Assembly: GCA_951213105.1 (NCBI GenBank) | Contig: OX578134.1 | Location: 139,959,801 to 140,023,800 of the forward strand | Reading direction: 5' to 3' | Length of the DNA stretch: 64,000 bases | Origin: Amaurobius ferox | Lineage: Eukaryota > Arthropoda > Arachnida > Araneae > Amaurobiidae | Shown here: piece after piece, positions 26,560 to 38,574 of the stretch | Layout: the number at the start of each line of letters is the position of its first letter | How positions within the stretch are numbered: position 1 is the first letter of the stretch | Notes under the pieces: generated by a model | The model's input: the letters and a program-made list of their open reading frames with translations, nothing else | Told to the model about the DNA's origin: nothing | The model's database searches: none | Made by a program: the position numbers and the translations under genes

Positions 26560-26876
26560 TATTCTATTTTCAAAGATTTTTGAGTATTTGCATTATCATG
26601 ACTTTGACTTTCATTTTGTATTTCTTGACAATTAAGAATTTCATTCAGTTTTTCCTGAAAATTAACAATTTGAGTATTTTTATCATTATGATTTTGATTT
26701 TGACTTTGCATTTCTTCAAACCTTTTACTTTCATTTGCATTTTGTACCCTTTGAATTTTAACATTTTCATTTTGCATAATTTCATGATCAATATTTTCAA
26801 AATTTTTATCACCTTTTTGATTTTGCATAATTTTGATATCCGTATTTTCGCTTCCATGCTGAATATTTTCATTCAT
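26559..26876 (-). CDS. Asn/Gln-rich ORF following integrase fragment
   Basis: A 105-codon frame of the same N/Q/E/K-rich character (IMQNQ, IQNES). The frame is open further upstream, through about 26990, and lies in the -1 frame relative to the integrase-tail ORF. The overlap contains the heptamer A_AAA_AAT at the end of that ORF. Whether it is translated by frameshifting is unknown. It resembles no catalytic domain I know. Confidence 0.35.
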   Translation of the reverse strand: MNENIQHGSENTDIKIMQNQKGDKNFENIDHEIMQNENVKIQRVQNANESKRFEEMQSQNQNHNDKNTQIVNFQEKLNEILNCQEIQNESQSHDNANTQKSLKIE

Positions 26877-26986
26877 ATCTTGAAAATTTTCAATATGTAC
26901 ACTTTGTACAGAATAGCAATTTTTTGATTGAATCTCAATTATTTCACCGTTACCGTTATATTTATTTTCACTTTGTAACTTTTGTG

Positions 26987-27595
26987 CTATATGACATTTT
27001 TTGCGTGAATATCATCGATTTCACTGTCCATATCATATTTTTCCATCAATTCTTCCGCACTTTGTACATTTTGTTCGATATAACATTGGGTAGCGTGAAT
27101 TTTAATTGGTTCATCTTTCATGTTATATTTATTTCTAATGGTCAATATATTTGCTTTTCCAATTTCAATTATTCGAAACGGTCCTTGAAATCTATCTTGA
27201 AACATATTTGGTTTATTTTCCTCTTTCAAAAATACGGTATCTCCGATTTGCATTTCTTCATTAGTAATTGTTTTGAAATTTTTAATCACTCCTACTCGCA
27301 TATTTTGATTTAACGTAATTTTAACCTTCTTTTGATTACTAATTACAATATGAATTTTGTTATCTTTTATTTCAGTTCGAATTGCACCAAATGGAAAGAG
27401 TAATTTTGCGTGTTTTGTGGGGATAAAGATAACCTCCTTATCCGGAATTTCCTGACTTATGTCGAATTGTTCTGCAATCAACTGACCTTGTTGCAAAGCT
27501 ATCCTGCGTGTGAGCGTGACATAGACTTCGTCGTCAAGATTTGACTCTTCATTACCACATTTTTTTTTAGCAAACTCACTAACCTTTCCATACAT
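26987..27595 (-). pseudogene. Gypsy pol remnant: pre-RT segment fused to integrase C-terminus
   Basis: 202 codons. Residues about 20-100 (FIPTKHAKLLFPFGAIRT, then a VISNQKKVKITLNQN stretch) look like the segment between protease and reverse transcriptase in Ty3/Gypsy polyproteins. Residues about 110-180 (QIGDTVFLKEE, then RFQGPFRIIEIG and NILTIRN) match the GPY/F-type integrase C-terminal module. Reverse transcriptase, RNase H and the integrase core that should lie between are missing, so this is a deletion product even though the frame is open. The apparent ATG comes from the 18-nt LTR remnant and is unlikely to be native. Confidence 0.75.
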
Positions 27596-27609
27596 ATTCT
27601 GGCCTCACA
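27592..27609 (-). repeat. 18-nt remnant of the 5' LTR
   Basis: TGTGAGGCCAGAATATGT is identical to the first 18 nt of the LTR at 23141-23124. It is bordered outside by TA microsatellite and inside by pol sequence. Confidence 0.75.
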
Positions 27610-27647
27610 ATATACATATACATATATATACATATATATATATATAC

Positions 27648-27689
<42 letters not shown>

Positions 27690-27713
27690 TACATATATAT
27701 ATATATATATATA
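27610..27713. repeat. TA/TACATA microsatellite
   Basis: Right-hand continuation of the microsatellite type seen at 21476-22226, now separating the Gypsy element from the Penelope-like element. Confidence 0.95.
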
Positions 27714-27731
27714 AAATGTATAAAGATAATT

Positions 27732-28029
27732 TATAAAAAGTGAAAAAAGGAAGGAAGGCTTAGCAAAAAGCTTACTCTATTGCGGTAAGGGGTTGTGACC
27801 TCACTCCCCAGTTTTCAACAAGCTTGTCATAAATGCCGCGGCATTGCACTCCTGGTCGCCAGCTTTGGCTGAAGCCCACCTCCGGAGTGACAATAATAAT
27901 TATCACAAGACCTCCAAAAAAGGAAAGAATCAAGGACGAGAGGAAGACCATTACTGTATGAGCAACCAGTCTCGCTGACTACGATGACCTTTATATTGCT
28001 GCGTTTGATCGTTCTGCGGTCCTGTCATT
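27732..28029. repeat. Left arm of ~298-bp inverted repeat
   Basis: Nearly identical, inverted, to 28671-28968. It contains AAGGAAGGCTTAGC, ATGCCGCGGCATT, TCCGGAGTGACAATAATAAT and CGTTCTGCGGTCCTGTCATT. The differences are a few substitutions and a short indel. Confidence 0.92.
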
Positions 28030-28049
28030 TTCAGTATGCGAACCTTCAG

Positions 28050-28680
28050 TTGCTAAATGTATATAAATAAGATTTTAACTTTATACAATACACTATATTG
28101 TTACGGTATAAATTATCAAGGTATTGTAACATAAATGGAACAGGGTAATTTTGTAGATATGCTTGTTGTAGAAATATTCGATCAAAATCAATACGCAAAT
28201 CTTCATCCTTAATAATCCTTTGAATTCTAACCAACCCCCCCCCCCCCCCAAGAATACATTCCTAAATACATTCAAGTGAAGGTCGGAGTTCCAATGTACT
28301 AGACCGTTTATAGGTATATTAAAACTGTTTCTTTTGTCATAGATGGTAAAACTTATTGGGATTTGTCCAAAGTCGGTACTTAAATCCAAAAATTCAACTA
28401 CATTTTTAATTGCAGCCGGATTTTCTTTCAAAACAAGGTTGGGTGGGTAGAAATCAAAGTTCATACAATAGTTTTCATTTTCATATCCAACAATCACATC
28501 ATCTACGTAACGTAGGTAAACAATTTCGTTGTTAATATGTGACTGGCTTTCATAAAAATTGAGGTAGGGATCAGCAAGTATAGAAGAACACCCCCCTCCC
28601 ATGGGGATGCCTTTAATTTGCTGATATATAGAGATTCCATTGAAAAGATAGTTTTCCTTAGTGACAATTTTAATGACAGG
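28050..28680 (-). pseudogene. Penelope-like reverse transcriptase fragment
   Basis: The minus frame shows GIPMGGGCSSILADPYL, then YLRYVDDVIVGYEN with the YVDD catalytic box, VVEFLDL, and a later NGLVHWNSDLHLNV block. This order (IPMGG, YxDD, FLDL) is that of the palm and C-terminal RT motifs of Penelope-like elements and related non-LTR reverse transcriptases. A run of 15 C (28235-28249 plus strand) shifts the frame, after which the sequence continues in another frame (LVRIQRI, LDNLYRNNIVY). N-terminal RT motifs and a GIY-YIG endonuclease are absent. Both ends abut the inverted repeat arms. Confidence 0.8.
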
Positions 28681-28968
28681 ACCGCAGAACGATCAAACGC
28701 AGCAATATAAAGGTCATCGTAGTCAGCGAGACTGGTTGCTCATACAGTAATGGTCTTCCTCTCGTCCTTGATTCTTTCCTTTTTTGGAGGTCTTGTGATA
28801 ATTATTATTGTCACTCCGGAGGGGTGGGCTTCAGCCAAAGCTGGCGCCCAGGAGTGCAATGCCGCGGCATTTATGACAAGCTTGTTGACAACTGGGGAGT
28901 GAGGTCACAACCCCTTACCGCCATAGAGTAAGCGTTTTGCTAAGCCTTCCTTCCTTTTTTCACATTTT
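28671..28968. repeat. Right arm of ~298-bp inverted repeat
   Basis: Partner of 27732-28029. The junction of arm and RT fragment falls at AATGACAGGACCGCAG. The arm itself has an open TACGATGACCTTTATATTG stretch on the minus strand that could be coding, but in a different frame from the RT. Confidence 0.92.
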
Positions 28969-28985
28969 ATAAATTCTATTTATAC

Positions 28986-28986
<1 letters not shown>

Positions 28987-29044
<58 letters not shown>
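28987..29044. repeat. (TA)n microsatellite
   Basis: Pure TA directly outside the right inverted-repeat arm. Confidence 0.95.
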
Positions 29045-29051
<7 letters not shown>

Positions 29052-29130
29052 AAATATAAAGAAAGTGAATTATCAGAAATAAATGTGTTATAGTAAAGTA
29101 AGTTCACTTTTTATCTTTTAATTTTTTCAA

Positions 29131-31550
<2,420 letters not shown>

Positions 31551-31552
31551 AT

Positions 31553-31735
31553 GCTGTATATCACATTCATGTATATCAATCATTCATGTATATCACATTC
31601 ATGTATATCAATCATTCATGTATATCACATTCATGTATATCAATCATTCATGTATATCAATATAATGATGTATATCAATCATTCATATATATCAATATAA
31701 TGATGTATATCAATCATTCAATGCTGTATATTAAA
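31553..31735. repeat. ~16/33-bp tandem repeat
   Basis: CATGTATATCAATCATT and CATGTATATCACATT alternate, later with CAATATAATGATGTATAT. Confidence 0.9.
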
Positions 31736-32915
31736 CAACATATACTAAATCTTCTTTATGATGAGATTAAATTGTCCATATTTCTCTCTATATTAAGAAA
31801 GTTAGCTACAGCAACACCGCTGCTGACACAATTATTTTAAAATTCTCTGTCAAAGCTAGCGCTTACTCTTTAGCATCAAATTATTTGCAATTTTACAAGC
31901 TGGTTTAAAATACGGTGCCATATACAGCCTCCTATTTTGTTATAATCGAATTAAAATTTCGATTTTTAAAAAATGTAATTTTGTCATCGTCAAATATGAG
32001 GTACCGGTCCCCACATTCTGAAGCTCGCCAAACTTTGCCCAGTTACGCTATTTTGTTCGTGCATCCTGCTGCGCAAGCGTGAAACGCCCGCTGGATGCTG
32101 CCCCTTGTTCGCTGGCACTCATCAACCCCCGGAACTATTTAGCGAGCTCTTTGAAGAAGATCAGTGTGATCTTTGAGAGAGCGCTCGTTCCTCCTGTTCA
32201 ATGACGCTTATTAACCGTTGGAGATAGTTTCACAAGTTATTTAGTTCAACTTGCTACGCAGGCATATTACAGCCATCGGTGTTCTGTCCCGTGTTTGCTG
32301 ACGATCTTAAAAAAAAAGGACCTCTCTTCGCAAAATATTTGAATAGGCCCGCAAAATATAAATACGTAATTTGCAGTTGCTTATTCACAATAATAAGACA
32401 TTTGAATTTTAACGTAGCTTCGGTATTAGAAGTCTGAATAATAAATCAATTTCCATTGTTTAAATCTCTTCAATATTACAATTTTTGAAATGGCAACAGC
32501 ATTTTCAAAAGTGAAATGTTAGATTTTAAATCGGGGGATCCGCTTGCCTCGCACCACGAGAATATCCACACGATCGCTACCAAAAATCCGAAATTAATTG
32601 ATAATTTGAACGCATAGTTTGCTCAATCCACTTATGCAATTTATGTGATCCCGCGCATCAGGCGTGATAATAGTGAAAATTCCATGTTAGCTTATTTTGC
32701 CAGAGAGACTTACAGAGCGTTCCTTATGTAAATATGTAATTTCAGGTACATATTTAAAGCAATGCATTTAAAGATAACGATAGTCCAAGTTAACGGAAGT
32801 CTAAACGATAGGTTCAACCACTTTTCGTAAATAATAGTTCTAATGAACACGTAAATATAATACTGCCAATATTCTTTACAACATGATTTCAAAAATCAAT
32901 GTAAAATTAAATTCT
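31736..32915. other. No gene; GC-richer patch 31995-32315
   Basis: The patch (TGAGGTACCGGTCC, GCAAGCGTGAAACGCCCG, GATCAGTGTGATC) contrasts with its surroundings and is probably an old repeat insertion. A second smaller one is at 32530-32680. No splice-flanked frame is seen. Confidence 0.4.
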
Positions 32916-32919
32916 GAAA

Positions 32920-33107
32920 ATTGGAACCTTAGTGGCATCCACATCATCAGATACTACTTAATTCTGACTTCGACTGTTTACCCGAAATATTGTAGAAGGA
33001 CAGACACATAATTGTAACGCAGATAACTAAATATGCCAAATTCGGGAATCAGACCCGGGTCCACTGACTCGTAACCAGTCATAGTAACAACTTCACCATT
33101 GTGACTT
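32920..33107 (-). mobile_element. tRNA-derived SINE, probable
   Basis: A tRNA-like head (33034-33107) is followed on the minus strand by an unrelated body with GTGTCTGTCCTTCTAC and GGATGCCACTAAGG. The 3' end is not sharply defined; I put it near 32920. tRNA-derived SINEs are known in cephalopods, but I cannot name this family. Confidence 0.5.
33034..33107 (-). pseudogene. tRNA-like sequence (SINE head)
   Basis: CAATGGTGAAGTTG fits a pol III A box. TGACT...AGTCA forms a 5-bp anticodon-like stem with a 7-nt loop. GGGTCTGATTCCC fits a degenerate B box with a CGGG/CCCG stem. The acceptor ends do not pair, so this is not a functional tRNA. Confidence 0.6.
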
Positions 33108-33279
33108 TATAAGAAATTTCCAGAATTAATTTAGTTTTTTTCAATTTATATAGATAAATACATATACTAAAAGGACTGTAAATATGATTTTAATGTAAAT
33201 AAAGGAAGAAAATCAAATTAGTTATTTCGTAAAGAAAATCCTATTATAATGTTCTGAAGAGAATATTTTCAGAATACAA

Positions 33280-33560
33280 ATATATACATATATATATATA
33301 TATATAAATAAAAATTGAAAGATTTTAATCGAAAACTATGCATAAACTATTGTATGTACAAAAAAAAACCCATCTCTAGCATATGTGTTACAAATGAGTA
33401 AGTATAGACCAAGACTAAGGATAAAGATAGAAGGTAACATATCACTACAATGGAAAGGGGGATGAGAAGAATATGAGGATAAAAAAATCACAATTAAAAA
33501 GTATATATATAAATATAAATAAAAAGTATATATATAAATATAAATATAAATAAAAAGAAA
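33280..33560. repeat. Simple AT repeats
   Basis: A (TA)n run at about 33284-33306 and AAAAAGTATATATATAAATA units repeated at 33497-33556. Confidence 0.8.
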
Positions 33561-33629
33561 ACACGGCAAAAATGAGAAAAGGCAATAATAATTAGCTAAA
33601 GATAAAAGATTAACACATAGAGAACAATC

Positions 33630-34110
33630 AATTGAAACTACACAAAAAATGGCGGTTATTTCGAAATTGCATTCTCATCAGGACAGCCATACAATTCGAA
33701 TTAAAACCGATAGAATAGCCAGTTTCTGACAATGGCGATAGTATTTAACTATAGACACCATTGGAACTGTCTACTGGCTTGTGGAAGAAGAAAAATATAT
33801 CAATTGAATTACAAATCAGAAAAATAATACCTCCTCGAACAAAAATATTAACTCACAAACATTGCTACCAAGTGTAGGTTGAACAAGCGACTGAACATTT
33901 CACCTCACTTCGTCAATGCGAGTCGGCACCGGAATGAATACATTTGAACGATACATAATATGTATGGAGACTTTCAAAAATAGTAATCTTTATATGACTC
34001 AGGTCAAGTGGAAAATAGTCATTCGAAAATAGTAAACAGTATTAGACTCAGGCCAAGTGGTAAGTTGGGTGATAGGAATGGGTGAATTCTCAAAAATGAG
34101 TTATCCAATC
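33630..34110 (-). mobile_element. Penelope-like element terminal fragment
   Basis: On the minus strand the order is a block with ATTGACGAAGTGAGGTGAAA (a decayed core at about 33900-33925), then about 200 bp, then a cleaner hammerhead-like core at 33640-33690. TAGACTCAGG-type phrases are repeated at 33995 and 34050. No RT frame is present. Confidence 0.5.
33640..33690 (-). ncRNA. Hammerhead-ribozyme-like core
   Basis: The minus strand reads CTGATGAG, a short stem (GAA/TTC, loop TGCAAT), then CGAAAT. The G-C pair that closes stem II next to the core is canonical here, without the extra A of the 18.9-19.4 kb copies. Stem III would be only 2 bp and I see no clear stem I, so activity is doubtful. 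Confidence 0.45.
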
Positions 34111-34207
34111 AAAGATAAATAATGCATGTGTAAAATTATTAAGTGGTATATTTGAAATTATTAATATTATTATTTAGAAATACTTCCGGATATTGGTAAT
34201 TTTGACA

Positions 34208-34285
34208 AATATATATATATGATTTACAATTTTAATATTTTGTATATATATATATATATATATCTGATTTACAATTTTAATATTT

Positions 34286-34318
<33 letters not shown>
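34208..34318. repeat. TA microsatellite with duplicated spacer
   Basis: GATTTACAATTTTAATATTT occurs twice, each followed by a (TA)n run. Confidence 0.9.
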
Positions 34319-34321
<3 letters not shown>

Positions 34322-35239
34322 AATTTTATCTGCTAAAACAAACACTAAAGTCATAAATTGTCAGTAGAATATGTTTGAAAGTTTGGAGCTGAAATAACAA
34401 TTGCCAGTTTAACTATTTCCTTTCGAAAACTTTTACTATACTGATTGTTTAAGATACTTTATTTGCAGTTTGCTTTACACTGTCTGATTTCTGGATAGAA
34501 AAAGCAGGAGGCAGGTTCCTTTTTATTTCAAATGTCACTCTGGATTTCTTTGAAAAGAAAAGAAAAACATTTTCTTGGCAATGGTTCAACGACACCTGGA
34601 TTGCTTTGATTATTTACTTTCAGAGCAACACTATGTCATGTTCATTGAAAACAAAAAATTGAAAGAACTTTAAACAGAAAGGAAATGAAAAATAGTCTTT
34701 TTCATACCATTGGTCTTTTATTCAACGACAAAATCAGTATTTCTTCCGCATTTACATTCTTTTGAATACTGTAGAATTAAAGAAAAAATAGTACGTTTGG
34801 AGTCATTATTTTCGAAATGTTCAATAGCAGACATTTTATTTAGTTCGATAAAATACATTGGGTTATTCCATCTTGTCTTGCAAAGGAAAGCCAGAAAGTA
34901 ATAATATAAAACTAGGAATGATATTATAGCCGATTAAGAAAATCTAAAACACAAGCTTTAAATTCGGTGAAGATCAACATTTTAGCAAGATGATGTGGAA
35001 TGACTTTTATATGTCACAGAATAACTATATGTTTCCTCAAAAGGGGTATCTAGAAATACAGCAATAGACAATGTACAAACCTTTAAAAAATATTGTGAGT
35101 TTAAGCGTATATATCCAAGTAAAAACCAAACTGTATTTTGGCGGCTAAAGACGATATTCAGCAACATAAACTTTGAAAAATATATTGATCGAAAAAAGTA
35201 CAGTTTTAACCGCAGTTAAGATGAATAAATAAGCAACAA
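34319..35239. other. Intergenic AT-rich DNA downstream of the receptor gene
   Basis: Nothing supported. Short open frames only. Confidence 0.45.
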
Positions 35240-35261
35240 CTGTATATTGAACTAGTTAAAG

Positions 35262-35267
35262 TTTATT
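35262..35267 (-). terminator. Poly(A) signal AATAAA
   Basis: AATAAA on the minus strand, about 109 nt past the stop codon of the last exon. It sets the probable 3' end of the receptor transcript near 35240. Confidence 0.6.
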
Positions 35268-35375
35268 TCACTTTGAAAACACAAACAGTGATTATTCATC
35301 GAACTTTTTATATGACAATATGTACAACAGATCACATATAAGAAATATTTACATTAAAAATGTCCTTTTAATAAT

Positions 35376-35431
35376 TTAAGTTATGCATATCCTTTGTCCA
35401 TCGTATTGTTCAAATATTTGGAATTTTTCAT
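35376..35431 (-). CDS. Receptor gene, last coding exon (exon 7 of 7 seen)
   Basis: An acceptor TTTTTTTACAG precedes the exon. Entered in phase 1 from the previous exon it reads EKFQIFEQYDGQRICIT then stop, 17 residues after the split codon. The exon continues as 3' UTR to the AATAAA at 35262. In another phase it would start with ATG and end KGYA, but only the phase-1 reading joins exon 6 through its GTGAGA donor. The short hydrophilic C-terminus has no motif I recognise. Confidence 0.6.
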
Positions 35432-35565
35432 CTGTAAAAAAACATATATAAAATATTGTTATACATATCCTGAAATTACAAAAGAACAAATATGTATTTG
35501 TTTTTGTTTATTTTATAAACTTATAAATGGAAAATTATAACAGATTAATACAGTTCTGGTCTCAC

Positions 35566-35696
35566 TTTTATCACAAAAGTCGTGCAAATCTCTGTCACAC
35601 TCGGCCTCTGACATCTCATGGCTGTCTAAGTACGATGCTGGCACTTCTCTATTAAACATATAGGTCGTCTCATTATCACTCTCGTCACCTGAATGT
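35566..35696 (-). CDS. Receptor cytoplasmic exon 6
   Basis: A 131-nt exon between TATTTTAAG and the donor GTGAGA. In phase it reads HSGDESDNETTYMFN, then EVPASYLDSHEMSEAECDRD and LHDFCDK: acidic, Ser/Tyr-bearing, with no hydrophobic run. That fits a cytoplasmic tail. An alternative acceptor 8 nt further in (ATTCAG) would enter in phase 1 and could join exon 3 directly, skipping exons 4 and 5. I have an unverified impression that the SEAECD stretch resembles Dscam-type tails; a protein search would settle this. Confidence 0.7.
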
Positions 35697-38508
35697 CTTA
35701 AAATAAAAACATATATTACAAATTTTAATTCTTAATGAATTAAAACATATAATTAATATACTATTCCATATTAATTTAAACACTGCATAATATTTATAAT
35801 ATTTTAACTTAATTTTTTTTTTTTGCAAAAGGAGCGTTTCTCATTTAATATATAATTAATTCTAGCATGAAATGCATATGCAGCATGCACGGTAATTATT
35901 TAATTAAAATTTATATTTTAGAGTTAATGGATACAATATTTTAAAACAAGTCATATACATTCGATTTGGAAAATTTAATATATATAGGACAGGTTGGAGT
36001 ACAATGGAACAACGAGGTACAAACAAACAACTTTCCTTTATATAACAGGCTGGAAGTAAATGCCTACTTTAACGACAATGTATAGCTCTTTCATGAGCAC
36101 AGTTTACACAAAGTTTCCAAGTCAATTGGCAATGAGTTGGCTGCTATGTGACGTCAAACGTAAAAGTCGGCAAGTAAAGTACATGTTGGACAAGCGGTTT
36201 CGCGAGTTACTACAAAAGATAAATACCTTTGGCTATTTCATGCTTTTACTACACTGAAAAATGTAAGTAAAATGTGTAAATAAATACAGTGCATTAATTA
36301 AACCAAAAAGTGTGATTCTATAATGACAATGTTTTTCCTAAATGCAAATTATACATCGAGGCACAGTAGAACAACGTGGTAGGAACATAATGGAACCTCG
36401 CTTCCCAATGCTACAATTAAATGTAATTGATTTAAAAATAGGTAACTGGGATTAATATAGTTATGCTTCTGCCACTTATACAGATGTCCGAGACTGCAGT
36501 GTTATAAAGTAGGTCAAAGCTAACTATACATATACCTTGCTTCTCAATAGACCGAATGATGTAGACCTAAGCCATACAACCATTAACATGTACAATTCCC
36601 ATATTAATCCAAATGAAGAGCATGAAATATTTATTTCAAATTGACTAGATGAATGTGTCTGGAATCTTACATAAACAAAACCTACTCTTACAGCAACAAG
36701 CAGAACAACCATCAGCCCAGAAGTTATTTGCCCATTGCTTAAAGCGCATCATAAAAAAACAATGAGGCGCAAAAAGTTGCATTCGTAGGTCCTAATATAT
36801 ACCCCAGAAAGCTAAAATTGGAGGAGGAGCTGCGAAAATAAAACAGAAGAAATATCTGACAAACCCAAGATGAGAGCAATCAAGTATAAAGTAATTAAAA
36901 CACTTCATATCTCTGATTCCAGCAATCCAGAGAATGGGGAATCAGGAGTACATGGTATGAAGTAAATTCTTTGAGATTATATTAAATGGGGGAAATTACG
37001 TTTTAATCTAATTTTATATGAAACAATTATCTGTGTATTATGCGAGTTTGGTTAAAACAGTAGAAAGGGACGAACTACACGTGAATTTTATAAAAGGTAA
37101 AAGCATGGAAATTTTAAACTTCATATTTCCATATAATGAATATATGTCCACTGTATCTATTTTATCTTTTGTACTTCAGCTTCTACAACCAATGATACAA
37201 GGTGGAACTGAGCGTCTGTTTTGCAGTATTATTTTAATGCTGATTTTTTTTCAAATTGGGATAAAACACCGCGCTTCTTTATATATTTAACCTATATACG
37301 TGTTACAAAGTAAACTACTATTAGGTTCGAATTCGAAGCAATATTTGTACATTTACGTATCCTATTTTGATATATAATCTTAAGTTTCAAAACATAGTTT
37401 GGTGTTCCATTAAAGATGTGATTCTCTGTACCCATGTGATGTTCTACAGTACTCCGTGTTGAGGCACTGCGGAACATTTATATTTATATTATTTCAGACT
37501 ATAATTTTCAACTAAACAGTTTATACCAATTCTTATTAGAACAGATAATTTTGTTGCCAATGAACTTGTCATCTTTATGATACCTTGTTCTTGTTCCTTT
37601 ATAAACTGTAGCTAAGATATTTTGTGTCTTTCTAAAAATGTTCCACTGTACCCCTATCCTTCCCTTCTACTTAACCATAAAAATATTATCCCAAACTTTG
37701 TACTGTAAAAAAAAATATTGTTTCAGAAACATTTTGGAGATAAACTTCACTTTCGATATCTAAATTGTAAATGCCTTAAATTATTTACCAAAACACTTCT
37801 AATACATTCAAGTAAAAAATAATTTTACTAACAACCCCAGTTATTGTAAATTTAAAATAAGAGATATCATAAATCTAGAATTAAAAAAATAATATAGAAA
37901 CCCAATTTGGGGAAAACAATAGCATTAATAATAACCTCTATACGTCTTGAAAAATGTTAAAAACAAGTGTTGCAATTTTTCAAAATTAAACTGCTTTTGA
38001 ACATAAAATAACTTAAATAACTATATATTTCAATCAATCGAACCGGAATTAATCAAAGGGATTCCATTTCAAGCATTTTTACCCACGATATTTAAATTGT
38101 TCTTATATAATAAAAAATTGTATACATGTATTATATTTCAAAATATTTCATAGTTCTTTTTATAACATTTGTACGGTATTACATTTCAAGCAAATTATCT
38201 TTCATTCAAAATAACAATTATTTTAAATTGTGCTGCGCTTGAATGTCGTTTTTTTTCTCAATTTTTGTTTTAAACATGTTAACACATTAATTGGTAATTT
38301 ACAACAAAACTAAACATCTCCATCCTAAAAATAAATTACTATGTAAATTTCGGTCATATTTTTAGACCTATACTGAAATGTAAAATAACAGTTTGAACGC
38401 TTTGAATTTTTTTTCTTTTAGTTTTAGCTTTATAATCTATATACTGAATTTTAACTTACTAAATAAAAATATCCAGTGGAAATATTAGTGTAAGTGTAAA
38501 TAAAGTAC
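35697..38508 (-). other. Intron, receptor gene
   Basis: AT-rich. Phrases like GAACAACG(A/T)GGTA recur near 36010 and 36370 and a related inverted phrase (GTTCCACTGTACCCC) near 37640, suggesting scattered copies of a small repeat. No other exon with matching phase was found. Confidence 0.4.
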
Positions 38509-38574
38509 TCAGGACAGTCTTGTTGATGTGCAGCAGACCCCGAATTTTGAGAAGGAATTTGAACGCTTTCATTG
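38509..38574 (-). CDS. Receptor cytoplasmic exon 5
   Basis: A 66-nt exon after TTTCTATTTAG. Entered in phase 2 it reads NESVQIPSQNSGSAAHQQ then DCP, polar and Ser/Gln-rich. The donor used here (GA|GTACTT) keeps phase 2 into exon 6. A stronger-looking GTAAGT donor lies at 38459 and would lengthen the exon by about 16 residues, but it ends in phase 0, which fits no exon I can see. The exon is short and the donor is weak, so this is the least certain of the seven. Confidence 0.5.

Larger units (their letters stand above)
22227..27609 (-). mobile_element. Internally deleted Ty3/Gypsy LTR retrotransposon
   Basis: The element is read on the minus strand. A full-looking LTR occupies 22227-23141 (TGTGAGGC...GCCACA) and is preceded by a purine-rich tract at 23142-23157. 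The far end at 27609 starts with the same first 18 nt of the LTR (TGTGAGGCCAGAATATGT), then jumps directly into pol sequence, so the rest of the 5' LTR, gag, protease, RT, RNase H and the integrase core are gone. The element lies inside TA microsatellite, and both flanks read ATATA. That fits a 5-bp target duplication but is uninformative in such sequence. Sense-strand composition is strongly A-rich. Confidence 0.75.

Noticed and set aside
31995..32315. GC-rich island that might be a promoter or exon
   Set aside because: No TATA or initiator context with a following open exon. It looks more like an old repeat insertion.
38459..38574. Longer version of receptor exon 5 using a GTAAGT donor
   Set aside because: The donor is stronger but leaves phase 0, which matches none of the visible downstream acceptors. 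I kept the shorter phase-consistent form with lower confidence.
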